Shown: piece after piece, positions 25,472 to 34,706 of the stretch
Layout: every line of letters starts with the position of its first letter
How positions within the stretch are numbered: position 1 is the first letter of the stretch
Origin: Acidimicrobiia bacterium
Lineage (GTDB): Bacteria; Actinomycetota; Acidimicrobiia; IMCC26256; PALSA-555
Assembly (NCBI GenBank): GCA_035948415.1
Contig: DASZJD010000055.1
Location: 43,496 to 107,495, forward strand
Direction: 5' to 3'
DNA: 64,000 bases
Translations under genes and position numbers: made by a program
Notes under the pieces: model-generated
Seen by the model: the letters and a program-made list of their open reading frames with translations, nothing else
Database searches by the model: none
What the model was told of the DNA's origin: nothing

Positions 25472-26707
25472 TCAGTGGTCGGCGACACCGTCCAGGCGGA
25501 GGACCTGCAGCGAGCCGCCGGCGGGCACGCCGTCACCGTCGGGCACCAGCGCCAGGCCGTTCGCCGCCGCCGTGGCCGACAGGACGTTGCTGGCCTGATC
25601 ACCGGTCCGCGCCGCGGCGTAGCCGTCGTCGGTGGCCCGGAGCCGCACCCGGTCGAGGTGCAGCTTGCCGTCGGGTCGGCGCGCGAATCGGTGCTCGGCC
25701 CGCGCGCTGACCTCGGGCCGGAAGCGGTGGGGGTGGCCCATCCGCTGCAGGAGCGCGGGGCGGGCGAAGCACTCGAAGCTCACGAGCGAGGAGACGGGGT
25801 TGCCCGGGAGCCCGAACACCGGCACCCCGGACACCAGGCCGAAGGCGAGCGGCTTGGCGGGCTTGATCGCGACCTGGCGCGCCACGAGCGTGCCGAGTCG
25901 CGCCAGCGCAGCCTTCACGTAGTCGTAGTCGCCGACGGACACGCCGCCGCTCGTCAGCACCGCGTCGCAGCTGTCGGTCGCCTCCTGCAGCGTGGCGACG
26001 ATGCGGGCCTCGTCGTCGGCGACGACCCCGAGGTCCACGGCCTCGCAGCCCGCCTCGCGGGTCAGGGCCACCAGCATGGGCCGGTTCGAGTCGCGGATCT
26101 GGCCCGGCGCCAAGCTCCCCGCCGCCCCGGCGTCGACGAGCTCGTCACCGGTCGAGAGGACCGCCACCCGGGGTCGCCGGACGACGGGGACGCGGGCGAC
26201 CCCCACGCTCGCCAGCACGCCGAGGTGCGCGGCGCCGAGCACGGTGCCCGGCCCGAAGACGACGGCGCCGGCGGCGAGGTCACCGCCCGCGGGTCGGACG
26301 TGATCGCCGGAGGCCGCGGCCGCGCCGATCAGCACGCCGTCGGAACCGTCGGGCGCGGTCCGCTCCACCATCACCACCGCGTCGGCGCCCGGTGGCATGG
26401 GCGCGCCGGTCATGATCCGGATGGCCTCGCCGTCCGCGACGGCCCGCTCGGGAGCCCGGCCGGCCGGCAGCTCGCCGACCACCTGGAGCCGGACCGGTGC
26501 GTCGGGGCCCGCGGCCGCGGTGTCCGCCGCCCGCACGGCGTAGCCGTCCATCGCCGTGTTCGCGAACGGCGGCACCGCGGCGTCGCTGCGGACCTCCTCG
26601 GCGAGGGCGAGCCCGAGGGCGCCGTCGAGGTCGACGGTCATGGGCGCGAGGGGGGTCACCGCCGCCAGCACCTCGCGCTGGACCACGTCGAGCGGGACGA
26701 GGCTCAT
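25472..26707 (-). CDS. moeA: Molybdopterin molybdenumtransferase / Glp (gephyrin-like)
   Basis: 411 residues with the four MoeA domains: N-terminal PFANTAMDGYAVR, the MPT-binding core (STGDELVDAG, RDSNRPML, TSGGVSVGDYDYV, FGLPGNPVSS) and a C-terminal beta-barrel. MoeA inserts molybdate into the cofactor. In actinobacteria a paralogue next to galU, called Glp, binds FtsZ and works with GlpR; this gene is in exactly that position, overlapping galU by ATGA, with a GlpR-like gene nearby. It may therefore serve division, cofactor synthesis or both. Confidence 0.9.
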   Translation of the reverse strand: MSLVPLDVVQREVLAAVTPLAPMTVDLDGALGLALAEEVRSDAAVPPFANTAMDGYAVRAADTAAAGPDAPVRLQVVGELPAGRAPERAVADGEAIRIMTGAPMPPGADAVVMVERTAPDGSDGVLIGAAAASGDHVRPAGGDLAAGAVVFGPGTVLGAAHLGVLASVGVARVPVVRRPRVAVLSTGDELVDAGAAGSLAPGQIRDSNRPMLVALTREAGCEAVDLGVVADDEARIVATLQEATDSCDAVLTSGGVSVGDYDYVKAALARLGTLVARQVAIKPAKPLAFGLVSGVPVFGLPGNPVSSLVSFECFARPALLQRMGHPHRFRPEVSARAEHRFARRPDGKLHLDRVRLRATDDGYAAARTGDQASNVLSATAAANGLALVPDGDGVPAGGSLQVLRLDGVADH

Positions 26708-27588
26708 CCCAGGTTCCGACGGCGGACGAGGTCGGCGAGGAGGGCACCGAGGTCCGGCCCCAGGTCGGGGCGAGCCAGCGCCAGCTCGATGTTGGCGCGC
26801 AGGTAGTCGAGCCGCTGGCCGATGTCGTACCGGCCCTCGGAGAAGACGACGCCGTGCACCGGCTCCCGGTCGAGCAGGTTCGCCACCGCGTCGGTCAGCT
26901 GGAGCTCGCCGCCGACCCCGGGCTTCGTCCTCGCCAGCGCGTCGAAGATGGCCGGCGGGAACACGTAGCGGCCGATCACGGCCAAGTTCGACGGCGCCTC
27001 GGCGGGCGCCGGCTTCTCGACGAGGCCGTGCACGCGGGCCAGCCCGGGCTCGATCGGTTCCACCGCGGCGGACCCGTAGGCCGAGATCTCGGCGGGGCTG
27101 ACCTCCATGAGGGCGAGCACCGCGCCGCCGCGCGCGGCTTGCACCGCGAGCATGCGCCGCAGCAGCTGGGCGTCGTCCACCATGATGTCGTCGCCGAGCA
27201 TCACCGCGAACGACTCGTTGCCGACGTGATCGCGCGCGACCGAGACCGCGTGCCCGAGCCCGAGGGCGTCGCGCTGGCGGATGTAGTGGAGCTCGGCCAG
27301 GTTGCTCGTGGCCTGGACCTCGCGGAGCATCTCGTCCTTGTGCCGCGCCTCGAGGTAGGTCTCGAGCTCGACGTTGCGGTCGAAGTGGTCCTCGATGGCG
27401 CCCTTCCCCCGTCCGGTGATCACCAGCACGTCCCGGAGGCCGGCCCGGACCGCCTCCTCGACCACGTACTGGATCGACGGCTTGTCGACGACGGGCAGCA
27501 TCTCCTTCGGCTGGTTCTTGGTGACCGGCAGGAACCGAGTGCCGAGCCCCGCGGCCGGGATGACGACCTTCCGCACCGGCGTCGTCAC
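26704..27588 (-). CDS. galU: UTP-glucose-1-phosphate uridylyltransferase
   Basis: 294 residues with the GalU N-terminal signature AAGLGTRFLPVTKNQPKEM, VDKPSIQYVVEEA, LGDDIMVDD for metal/UDP binding and VEKPAP. It makes UDP-glucose from UTP and glucose-1-phosphate for envelope polysaccharides. GTG start. It overlaps plsY upstream and moeA/glp downstream by four bases each, so plsY-galU-moeA form one operon. Confidence 0.95.
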   Translation of the reverse strand: MTTPVRKVVIPAAGLGTRFLPVTKNQPKEMLPVVDKPSIQYVVEEAVRAGLRDVLVITGRGKGAIEDHFDRNVELETYLEARHKDEMLREVQATSNLAELHYIRQRDALGLGHAVSVARDHVGNESFAVMLGDDIMVDDAQLLRRMLAVQAARGGAVLALMEVSPAEISAYGSAAVEPIEPGLARVHGLVEKPAPAEAPSNLAVIGRYVFPPAIFDALARTKPGVGGELQLTDAVANLLDREPVHGVVFSEGRYDIGQRLDYLRANIELALARPDLGPDLGALLADLVRRRNLG

Positions 27589-28193
27589 GCCGCGACGCTC
27601 CCGTCGTCGTCGGCGCGCCCGAGCCCGTGCTCCTCACCCTTCACGAGGCGGCGGAGGTTGGCGAGGTGGCGGGCGACGACGAGCGCGGCGAGGCCACCGG
27701 TGACGGCCAGGTCGAGGGCGGAGCCGTCGCGCAGAGCGACGATCGCCGGGATCGCGAGCGCGCAGACCACGGAGGCGATCGAGGCCTTCTTCAACCCGCG
27801 GGCGATGACGACCCACGCCAGCGCGACCGCGACAGTCTCGAAGGGGAAGACGACCGCCATGACGCCGCCGGCGGTGGCGACGCCGCGGCCCCCACGCAGC
27901 CGGCGCGTGACGGGGAACACGTGGCCGACCACCGCGGCGACGCCCAGGATGAAGGCACCGCGATGGCCGTCCAGGGCCAGGCCGCCGCCGGCTGCCGCCG
28001 CGCCCTTGCCGACGTCGAGGACCAGGACGAGCAGGCCGGCCTTCCAGCCGAGGAGCCGGAAGGTGTTCGACGCTCCCGGGTTGCCGGAGCCCTCGCGCAG
28101 GATGTCGCGGCCCCCGCTTCGGGCGACGAGCGACGCGCTCGGGAACGTGCCGAGGAGGTACGCCACCGGGATGAGGGCCAGGACCACCAGCAC
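27585..28193 (-). CDS. plsY: Acyl-phosphate:glycerol-3-phosphate acyltransferase PlsY
   Basis: 202 residues, five to six membrane helices, with the three PlsY motifs: GSGNPGASNTFR, GHVFPVTRRLRGGRGVAT and a C-terminal RHLANLRRL. It acylates glycerol-3-phosphate in the first step of phospholipid synthesis. GTG start at 28193; first gene of the plsY-galU-moeA operon, 142 bases from the divergent fmdB-type gene. Confidence 0.93.
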   Translation of the reverse strand: MLVVLALIPVAYLLGTFPSASLVARSGGRDILREGSGNPGASNTFRLLGWKAGLLVLVLDVGKGAAAAGGGLALDGHRGAFILGVAAVVGHVFPVTRRLRGGRGVATAGGVMAVVFPFETVAVALAWVVIARGLKKASIASVVCALAIPAIVALRDGSALDLAVTGGLAALVVARHLANLRRLVKGEEHGLGRADDDGSVAA

Positions 28194-28335
28194 GCAGTGA
28201 GTCTCGCTCGCCGACGGGGGCCCGGGGGAGTGTTGGGATGACGGAGGGCCCCACCGGCGTTACCCTTAGCAGTCAACGGTTCCGAGTGCCAGCGCCGTCG
28301 GCGTCGGTCCCGGAGCCGGAGCGAGCGGAGGGGCG

Positions 28336-28725
28336 ATGCCCACGTATCGGTACCGCTGCGGCGAGTGCGGCGAGGAGTTCGAGCTCTGGCAGTCGATCCG
28401 GGACGACGCCCTGCAGGTCCACGACCACGGCTGCGGCGGGCAGCTCGTGAAGGTGATGACCCCGGCGGGGATCGTCCTGAAGGGCTCCGGGTTCTACAAG
28501 ACCGACAGCCGGTCGGCCTCCTCGGGACGCGGGCGCCGCGACGGCACCACGGACGGGGGCAAGGACGGCGACAAGGACGGCGAGCGGGGTCGCGACAGCG
28601 GCGGCGAGAAGACCGGGGACCGCGGAGACCGCTCGACGGCGACCGAGCCGACGCCCTCGAAGGACGCCGAGCCGTCGGCCCCTGCCCCGGGTGGGCCGTC
28701 CTCGACGGGGGCCGCCGCGTCGTGA
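28336..28725 (+). CDS. FmdB-family zinc ribbon protein
   Basis: 129 residues. The N-terminal ~45 residues are the FmdB putative regulatory zinc ribbon (PTYRYRCGECGEEFELWQS, then HDHGCGG). The rest is a low-complexity Gly/Asp/Lys/Arg and Pro/Ser tail. These proteins may regulate transcription or interact with ribosomes; function is unsettled. The GCGGAGGGG just upstream of ATG is a good ribosome site. The next gene overlaps by GTGA. Confidence 0.85.
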   Translation: MPTYRYRCGECGEEFELWQSIRDDALQVHDHGCGGQLVKVMTPAGIVLKGSGFYKTDSRSASSGRGRRDGTTDGGKDGDKDGERGRDSGGEKTGDRGDRSTATEPTPSKDAEPSAPAPGGPSSTGAAAS

Positions 28726-29417
28726 GCGGCCCGACCCCGGTCGCCCGAGGGGCGGCGGTCGAGGCCGTGATCTTCGACTACGGCGGCGTGATCTCGGTGC
28801 GGCTCCTCGACGATCTCGACCGCTTCGAGGATGCCATGGGCTACCCGTCGGGCGCCGTCCACGAGCTCATGTTCGGGCCGACGACGCGGGGCGACGGCGC
28901 GCCGGTCCCCGACTTCCACCGCCTCGAGACCGGCGAGCTGTCGCTGGCCGAGTACGTGCAGGGGCTGGCACGGCGGGCCCCGGAGGTGCTCGGGCGCCCC
29001 CTCGACGTCGACGCCTACCGGGCCTTCACCGCCTCGTCGGCGGTGGCGGTCTACTGGCCCGTCGTGCACCGGGTGCGGGCCCTGCGGGACGACGGGCTGC
29101 GGCTGGCGCTGCTCACGAACAACGTGCGCGAGTTCGGCGCCGCCTGGCGAGCCACGTTCCCCGTCGACGACCTCTTCCCGCTCGTCGTGGACTCGAGCGC
29201 GGTGGGGATGCGCAAGCCCGACCGGGCCATCTTCGAGCACACCTGCGCGCTGCTCGAGGTGGACCCCGGCGCGACGGTGTTCGTCGACGACAACGCCGAG
29301 AACGTCGCCGCCGCCGCCGCGCTCGGCCTCGAGCCCGTGCTCTTCGGCACGGACCCGCTGGCGTCCCTGGCGGCCCTCGACGCCGTGCTCGAACGGCGCG
29401 GGGTCAGGCCCCGCTGA
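28722..29417 (+). CDS. HAD-superfamily hydrolase
   Basis: 231 residues with HAD motifs: FDYGGVIS (nucleophile Asp, but DYGG in place of DxD), LLTNNVRE (motif II), RKPDRAIFEHT (motif III Lys) and FVDDNAENV (motif IV). The DYGGV form is typical of the epoxide-hydrolase N-terminal-like / haloacid dehalogenase group. Phosphatase activity on a small metabolite is likely, but the third-position change could alter chemistry. It overlaps fmdB upstream and converges with pmbA over 14 bases. Confidence 0.82.
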   Translation: MSGPTPVARGAAVEAVIFDYGGVISVRLLDDLDRFEDAMGYPSGAVHELMFGPTTRGDGAPVPDFHRLETGELSLAEYVQGLARRAPEVLGRPLDVDAYRAFTASSAVAVYWPVVHRVRALRDDGLRLALLTNNVREFGAAWRATFPVDDLFPLVVDSSAVGMRKPDRAIFEHTCALLEVDPGATVFVDDNAENVAAAAALGLEPVLFGTDPLASLAALDAVLERRGVRPR

Positions 29418-30759
29418 CCTGCATCTCGCCGACGAGGAGCGTGACGCCGGCCGTCGACCCGGGCAGCCACGTGAGGTCGCCGCCGACCTCGGTCACGTCG
29501 AGGAGGATGCGCTGCAACGTCGACGCCACCGTGACCTCTCGCACCGGCTCGGCGAGCGCGCCGTCGCGGATCATGAGCCCGACCGCCCCGACCGAGAAGT
29601 CGCCGCTCACGGGGCTCGTGCCCGAGTGCAGGCCGCTCACCGTCTGGACGTAGAGCCCGACCGGAAGCGAGCCGATGATCTCGTCCGGCGCGCGTGTCCC
29701 CGGGGCGAGCGCCAGGGCCCGCGCCCCGACGCCGGGCGGCGCGCCGACGCCGCGCACGGCGGAGCCCGTCGTGCCGTCACCGGAGCGCCGACCCGTGTAC
29801 ACGTTGTGGAGGAAGCCGCGCAGCTGGCCGTCGGCGACCAGCACCGTCGCCCGGGTCGGCACTCCCTCGGCGTCGTGGGTCGACGCGCCCCGGGCCGCGG
29901 GGTCGGTCGGGTCGTCCACGAGCGTGACCGTCGACGAGGCCACCGCCGAGCCCTCGCGACCGACCAGCATCGACCGGCCCTTCAGGACCGCCTCGCCGGA
30001 GAGCGCGGCGGCGACGACACCGAGGAGCGAGGCGGTCACGAGCGGGTCGAGGACCACCGGGAGGCGTTGCGAGCGAGGTTGGGTGGCGCCGAGGAGCCGG
30101 ACCCCCCGGTCGACGGCGTCGCGTGCGGCGGCGTCGACGTCGAGGTCGGTCGTCGTGCGCCCGATCGAGAACCCGTAGCCGGTACGGGTCTCGTCGCCAT
30201 CGGCCGCGAGCGCGGCGACGGAGCAGGAGCACGCCGTCCGTCGCGTCGCGGCCTCGACGCCGACGGAGCTGGCCACGGCCGCCTCGACGGCGGCGTCGTG
30301 GTAGGTGGCGGCCTCCACGCCGCGGATCCGGTGGTCGGCCGCGCCGGTCGCGCGCTCGAGCGCGAGCGCCAGGTCGACCTTCGCGGCCGTCGGCACCGCC
30401 GCCAGCTCCTCACGCCAGAGGTCGAGCGCGACCGGGGTCACGGCGGCGGCCTCGGCCGGGGTGGGGAGGCCCTGCCAGGGGTCGGGAGCGGCGAAGCGAG
30501 CGTTGTCGCGGGCCTCGGCGAGCGTCTCGTCGAGCACCACGGGGTCGAGCGTGCCGGCGGACGCGTAGCCCTGCCGGCCGTCGCGCAGGACCCGAACGCC
30601 GACACCGGCCTGCTCGGCGACGGTGAGCGACTCGACCTCGCCCCGCAGCACCGCCACGTCGGTCTCGCGGGACCGGACCACGTAGGCCTCGACCTCCTCG
30701 CCGGGCTCGACCCGCCCGGCCAGGCGCCGCGCCGCTGCGAGCGGCGCGGCGTCAGGCAC
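29404..30759 (-). CDS. pmbA: TldE/PmbA-family protease subunit
   Basis: 451 residues of the TldD/PmbA family. It lacks the HExxxH metal site and has the PmbA-like GATQPRSQRLPVVLDP and THDAEGVPTRATVLV segments, the inactive partner in the TldD/TldE heterodimer. The complex degrades unfolded or RiPP precursor peptides. It overlaps tldD by 8 bases. No RiPP precursor is visible nearby, so a housekeeping role is assumed. Confidence 0.9.
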   Translation of the reverse strand: MPDAAPLAAARRLAGRVEPGEEVEAYVVRSRETDVAVLRGEVESLTVAEQAGVGVRVLRDGRQGYASAGTLDPVVLDETLAEARDNARFAAPDPWQGLPTPAEAAAVTPVALDLWREELAAVPTAAKVDLALALERATGAADHRIRGVEAATYHDAAVEAAVASSVGVEAATRRTACSCSVAALAADGDETRTGYGFSIGRTTTDLDVDAAARDAVDRGVRLLGATQPRSQRLPVVLDPLVTASLLGVVAAALSGEAVLKGRSMLVGREGSAVASSTVTLVDDPTDPAARGASTHDAEGVPTRATVLVADGQLRGFLHNVYTGRRSGDGTTGSAVRGVGAPPGVGARALALAPGTRAPDEIIGSLPVGLYVQTVSGLHSGTSPVSGDFSVGAVGLMIRDGALAEPVREVTVASTLQRILLDVTEVGGDLTWLPGSTAGVTLLVGEMQVSGA

Positions 30760-32143
30760 GCGCGGTGCCGCCGACGGTGAGCTCGGCGACCCGCAGCGTG
30801 GGCTGACCCGACGAGACCGGGACGCCCTGTCCGTTCTTGCCGCACGTGCCGGCCCAGGTGTCGAAGTCGCGGCCGACGGCGTCGATCCGGCGCAGCACCT
30901 CGGGCCCGTTGCCGATGAGCTGCGCGGCTCGCACCGGCTCGGTGACGCGTCCGCCCTCGATGAGGTAGGCCTCCGTCACGCCGAAGACGAAGTCGCCCGT
31001 GGCCGGGTCGACCTGCCCGCCGCCGAGCGCGACGCAGTACAGCCCGAACGGGGTGTCGGCGATGATCGCGTCGGGGTCGTCGGCCCCGCTCAGCACGTAG
31101 GTGTTCGTCATGCGGACCATCGGCAGGTGCTGGTAGGTCTCGCGCCGCCCGTTGCCGGTGCTGCCCCGCCGCTGCTTGTCGGCCCGGAGGCGGTCCCAGA
31201 GGAAGTCCGTGAGCACGCCGTCCTCGATCAGCGTGGTGCGACGAGCCGGCGCGCCTTCGTCGTCGACCGCGTACGTGCCCCACTCGCGGGCGTAGGTCCC
31301 GTCGTCGACGAGCGTGACGAGCGGGGAGGCCACCGCCTCGCCGACCCGGCCGCGGAACACCGACGCGTCCCGGTCGACGAGGTCGGCTTCCAGGCCGTGC
31401 CCGCACGCCTCGTGGAACAGCACCCCGCCGGCGCCTCGGCGCAGGACGACCGGCAGCGGACCGGAGGGGGCGGGCCGGGCCCGCAGCATCGTGAGCGCCC
31501 GGTCGGCCGCGGTCGTCGCCACCTGCTCGGGCGCGAACTCGTCGAAGAACTCGAAGCCGACGGTGCGGCCGGGAGCCTCGGTGCCGGTTCGGAGGCCGGT
31601 GTCGCCGGTCGCCACGCAGCTGACCGAGAAGCGGGTGCGGACCTGCTCGTCCTCGACGAGCAGCCCGTCGGAGTTGGCCACCAGGATCCGCCGGCGCCCG
31701 TCGGCGTAGGCCGCGCTCACCTGCCCGATGGCGGACCCGCGTGCTCGCGCGGCGGCGTCGGCGCGCTCGAGCAGCTCGACCTTGCGGGCCTTGTCCACCG
31801 ACTCGGGGGGGACCGTCACCTCGTGCGGGCGCGGCACCGACTGCCGCTCGAGCGCGACGACCCGGGCCTCGCCGGGTTCGCCGCGCGACGCGGCCGCCGC
31901 GGCCTCGGCGGCGTGGCGGAGCCCCGGCTCGGAGAGGTCGGCGGTGTGGGCGTACCCCGTCGATTCGCCGCGCACGACTCGCACGCCGGCCCCGCGCTGT
32001 CGGCCGGAGACGACGTCCTCGACCCGGCCGTCGTCGAACCGGGCCGACGAGACCGAGCGGTCCTCCGCGAACACCTCGGCGAAGTCACCGCCGGACCGCA
32101 GCGCGGCGCCGAGCGTCCGGGAGCACACGTCGGGATCGATCAC
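30752..32143 (-). CDS. tldD: TldD metalloprotease subunit
   Basis: 463 residues with the metal-binding FHEACGHGLEAD (HExxxH), SGPLPVVLRRGAGGV before it and the C-terminal GTCGKNGQGVPVSSG of TldD. It is the active zinc subunit, partnered with PmbA/TldE encoded immediately downstream with overlap. ATG at 32143 is 20 bases from the divergent thioesterase-like gene. Confidence 0.93.
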   Translation of the reverse strand: MIDPDVCSRTLGAALRSGGDFAEVFAEDRSVSSARFDDGRVEDVVSGRQRGAGVRVVRGESTGYAHTADLSEPGLRHAAEAAAAASRGEPGEARVVALERQSVPRPHEVTVPPESVDKARKVELLERADAAARARGSAIGQVSAAYADGRRRILVANSDGLLVEDEQVRTRFSVSCVATGDTGLRTGTEAPGRTVGFEFFDEFAPEQVATTAADRALTMLRARPAPSGPLPVVLRRGAGGVLFHEACGHGLEADLVDRDASVFRGRVGEAVASPLVTLVDDGTYAREWGTYAVDDEGAPARRTTLIEDGVLTDFLWDRLRADKQRRGSTGNGRRETYQHLPMVRMTNTYVLSGADDPDAIIADTPFGLYCVALGGGQVDPATGDFVFGVTEAYLIEGGRVTEPVRAAQLIGNGPEVLRRIDAVGRDFDTWAGTCGKNGQGVPVSSGQPTLRVAELTVGGTARA

Positions 32144-32163
32144 GAGACGTCTAGGGTATTCGG

Positions 32164-32547
32164 ATGCCGTTGCGTCCCGGCCTCAGCGCCTGCGCGACGC
32201 TGGCGGTGGGAGAGCAGGACACCGCGGTGACGTGGCGGAGCGGGGACGTCCCGGTGCTGGCCACGCCGCGCGTGATCGGCCTGGCCGAGGAGGCGGCGGT
32301 GCGCGCGATCGAGCACGAGCTCGCCGACGGCATGACGACCGTCGGCTACCGGGTGCAGCTCGACCACCTGGCACCGACCGCGGTCGGTGGCACGGTCCGG
32401 GCCGAGGCCACGCTCGAGACGATCGAGAGCCGCCGGCTCACGTTCCGCGTCGCGGTGTCGGACGCGCACGGGCTCGTGGCCGCGGGACGCCTCACCCGCG
32501 TCGTGGTCGACCGAGCCCACTTCCTCGAGAAGGTCGCCGGGGCCTGA
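32164..32547 (+). CDS. Hotdog-fold thioesterase, FlK-like
   Basis: 127 residues forming one hotdog domain: TPRVIGLAEEAAVRAIE is the central helix, VGYRVQLDHLAPTAVG the following strands. The pattern (Thr-Pro-x-Val, Glu in the helix, His in the strand) matches the FlK-like family, whose founder hydrolyses fluoroacetyl-CoA; most members are general acyl-CoA thioesterases. Its stop shares a base with the next gene (TGATG). Confidence 0.75.
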   Translation: MPLRPGLSACATLAVGEQDTAVTWRSGDVPVLATPRVIGLAEEAAVRAIEHELADGMTTVGYRVQLDHLAPTAVGGTVRAEATLETIESRRLTFRVAVSDAHGLVAAGRLTRVVVDRAHFLEKVAGA

Positions 32548-33062
32548 TGGTCGGCCCCGGCGAGGACGGGCCGGGACGGACCCTGCCCGACCAGCCGTCC
32601 GCTCCCGCCGACCCGTGGATCGTGCCCCCGCCGGCGGCCGCCGCCGGCGCGCCGCCGCCGGCGCGGCGGCGGGGGTGGCGCGTGGCGCTGCTCGCCGTCC
32701 TGAGCCTCACCGTGGCCATGGCCGTCGCCGGCACGGTCCTGTTCATCACCCGCACGCTGCCGCCCTACAACGCGGCTCGACACTTCCTCGACGACGTCAC
32801 CCACGACCGGGCCACCGCCGCCGGCGTCCACCTGTGCTCCGCGGACGCCGCGTCGGCCGAGGGCGTCATCCAGGCCGTCCGGAGCCGGGTCGGCGGCGGC
32901 GTCCACTCCATCAGCGCCAACCCGCTCGGCGTCGACCGGTCCGGGAGCACGGCGACGGTGGACTTCACGGTCACGTACTCGGACGGGCGGTCCGGCCGGA
33001 GCTTCTCCCTCCCGGTGCGCGAGGAGCACGGCGGCTGGAAGGCCTGCCCGGCCTCGGGCTGA
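32547..33062 (+). CDS. Single-span membrane protein with exported lumazine/DUF4878-like domain
   Basis: 171 residues: Pro/Ala-rich cytoplasmic N-terminus, one helix (LLAVLSLTVAMAVAGTVLF), then a ~95-residue NTF2-like exported domain (PPYNAARHFLDDVTHDRA, TATVDFTVTYSDGRS). Similar domains occur in actinobacterial cell-envelope proteins. Function unknown. Coupled to the upstream thioesterase by TGATG. Confidence 0.6.
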   Translation: MVGPGEDGPGRTLPDQPSAPADPWIVPPPAAAAGAPPPARRRGWRVALLAVLSLTVAMAVAGTVLFITRTLPPYNAARHFLDDVTHDRATAAGVHLCSADAASAEGVIQAVRSRVGGGVHSISANPLGVDRSGSTATVDFTVTYSDGRSGRSFSLPVREEHGGWKACPASG

Positions 33063-33068
33063 GGCGGG

Positions 33069-34706
33069 TCAGGCCAGGTTGCTGCGACGCGGGTAGGCGT
33101 CAGCCGGGTCGGTCAGCACGTTGACGAGCGCCGGTCCGGCGTGGGCGAACGCCCGGTCGAGGGCGGGACCGAGCTCCTCGGGGTCCCGCACCAGCTCGCC
33201 GGCCACGCCGAGCGCGGCCGCGACCAGGTCGTAGCGGGTCTCGGGGGCCAGGTCGGCCACGAGGTCCCGGCCGTAGAGCAGGTCCATCGGGTGCTTCTCC
33301 AGGCCCCAGATGCCGTTGTTGCCGACGACCGCCGTCACGTTGGCGTCGTGGCGGGCGAGGGTGTCGAGGTCGCCGAGCGTGAACCCGAGGGCGCCGTCGC
33401 CGAAGAGGGCGACGACCTGCCGAGCGGGGTGGGCGAGCGCCGCCGCGAGCGCGTAGCCCATGCCGGCGCCGAGGCACCCGTAGGGGCCAGGGCCCAGGAA
33501 GCACCCGGGGGTGAACGTGTCGACGTACCGGCCCGCGTAGGACACGAAGTCGCCGCCGTCGCCGATCACGATGGCGTCGCGGGCGAGGCGCGGCCGCAGC
33601 TCGCCGTAGACGCGCACCGGGTCGATCGGGGTCCCGGCTGCCGACAGGCGCGCCTCGTCGGCGGCCCGTCGGGCCTGCTCGTCGTCGCGGAGAACGGCGA
33701 TCCAGTCGTCGCGCTCGGCGCGGGCCCCGCCGGCGCCGTTCGCCGCGGCCCGGTCGGCGAGGCCGGCCATCGTCCGTCGGAGGTCGCCGACGCAGGACGC
33801 CGCCAGCGGGACGTGCGACGCCACCGTCTGGGGCGCGTCGCCGAGGTGGACGACGGCGGCGGCGCCGAAGGCCCCGAAGCCGAGGCGGAAGTCGAGCGGG
33901 GTCCCGGCGACCACGACGACGTCGGCGCCCTCGAAGGCGAGCGCTCGCGCGCGCGAGAAGGCGAGCTCGTGGTCGGCGGGGACCAGGCCTCGGGCGAGGT
34001 CGTTGGCGAACACCGGGACGCGGAACTCGGCGGCGACGCGGGCCGTCTCGGCCTCGGCGCCGGCCCAGTACAGGTCGGCGCCGGCCATGAGGACCGGCCG
34101 GCGGGCCGAGCCGATCAAGCGGGCGATCGCAGCCAGCGCGTCGGGGTCGGGCTCGGGCCCGCGCAGGGCGTCGGGCTCCGGCCGGCCCGGGACCGGCGCG
34201 CCGCTCGGACCCCAGCAGTCGAGGGGCACGTCGAGGAAGGTCGGGCCGCGGTGCGGGGTGCGGGCGGCTCGGAGCGCGGCGTCGAGCGATCCGGGAACCT
34301 GGTCCGACGCCAGCGCGGTGGCGGCGTGCTTGGTGATCGGAGCCACGATCGGGACGTGGTCGAGCTCCTGGAGCGAGCCGGAGCCCCAGCGACGCAGGGG
34401 CGCCCGCCCGCCGATGACCGTCATCGGGGTGCCGTTCAGCGACGCGGTCGTGATGGCGCTGATCCCGTTCGTGACGCCCGGCCCGGCGGTGAGCGCGGCG
34501 GCGCCGACCCGCCGGGTCACCTTCGCCCAGCCCTCGGCAGCGAAGGCGGCCGTCTGCTCGTGGCGGGTGTCGACGAGGCGGATGCCGGCGTCGGCGCAGC
34601 CGTAGTAGAGGGGCCAGAGGTGGCCGCCGTTCAGGGTGAAGACGGTGTCGACGTCGTGGTGGCGGAGGGTCAGCGCGGCCAGGCGCCCGGCGTCGGGCTC
34701 CGTCAC
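33069..34706 (-). CDS. Thiamine-diphosphate-dependent enzyme, acetolactate-synthase-like
   Basis: 545 residues with the three ThDP domains. The cofactor glutamate lies in RHEQTAAFAAEG, the ThDP/Mg motif is GDGALGFTLGDLDTLARH to NNGIWG, and GPGVTNG is the PYR-PP contact. No regulatory-subunit gene or ilvC is adjacent, and it sits beside an alpha/beta hydrolase, so a true acetolactate synthase in branched-chain synthesis is doubtful. Other possibilities are an oxalyl-CoA-decarboxylase or 2-hydroxyacyl-CoA lyase-like enzyme. Starts at GTG 34706 overlapping the hydrolase stop. Confidence 0.82.
   Translation of the reverse strand: MTEPDAGRLAALTLRHHDVDTVFTLNGGHLWPLYYGCADAGIRLVDTRHEQTAAFAAEGWAKVTRRVGAAALTAGPGVTNGISAITTASLNGTPMTVIGGRAPLRRWGSGSLQELDHVPIVAPITKHAATALASDQVPGSLDAALRAARTPHRGPTFLDVPLDCWGPSGAPVPGRPEPDALRGPEPDPDALAAIARLIGSARRPVLMAGADLYWAGAEAETARVAAEFRVPVFANDLARGLVPADHELAFSRARALAFEGADVVVVAGTPLDFRLGFGAFGAAAVVHLGDAPQTVASHVPLAASCVGDLRRTMAGLADRAAANGAGGARAERDDWIAVLRDDEQARRAADEARLSAAGTPIDPVRVYGELRPRLARDAIVIGDGGDFVSYAGRYVDTFTPGCFLGPGPYGCLGAGMGYALAAALAHPARQVVALFGDGALGFTLGDLDTLARHDANVTAVVGNNGIWGLEKHPMDLLYGRDLVADLAPETRYDLVAAALGVAGELVRDPEELGPALDRAFAHAGPALVNVLTDPADAYPRRSNLA

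Noticed and set aside
29675..30178. Plus-strand frames inside pmbA and tldD
   Set aside because: Antisense to clearly conserved proteins with the family motifs on the minus strand.
33069..34706. Acetolactate synthase (ilvB)
   Set aside because: No ilvN or ilvC nearby and it is coupled to an alpha/beta hydrolase; kept only as a ThDP enzyme.
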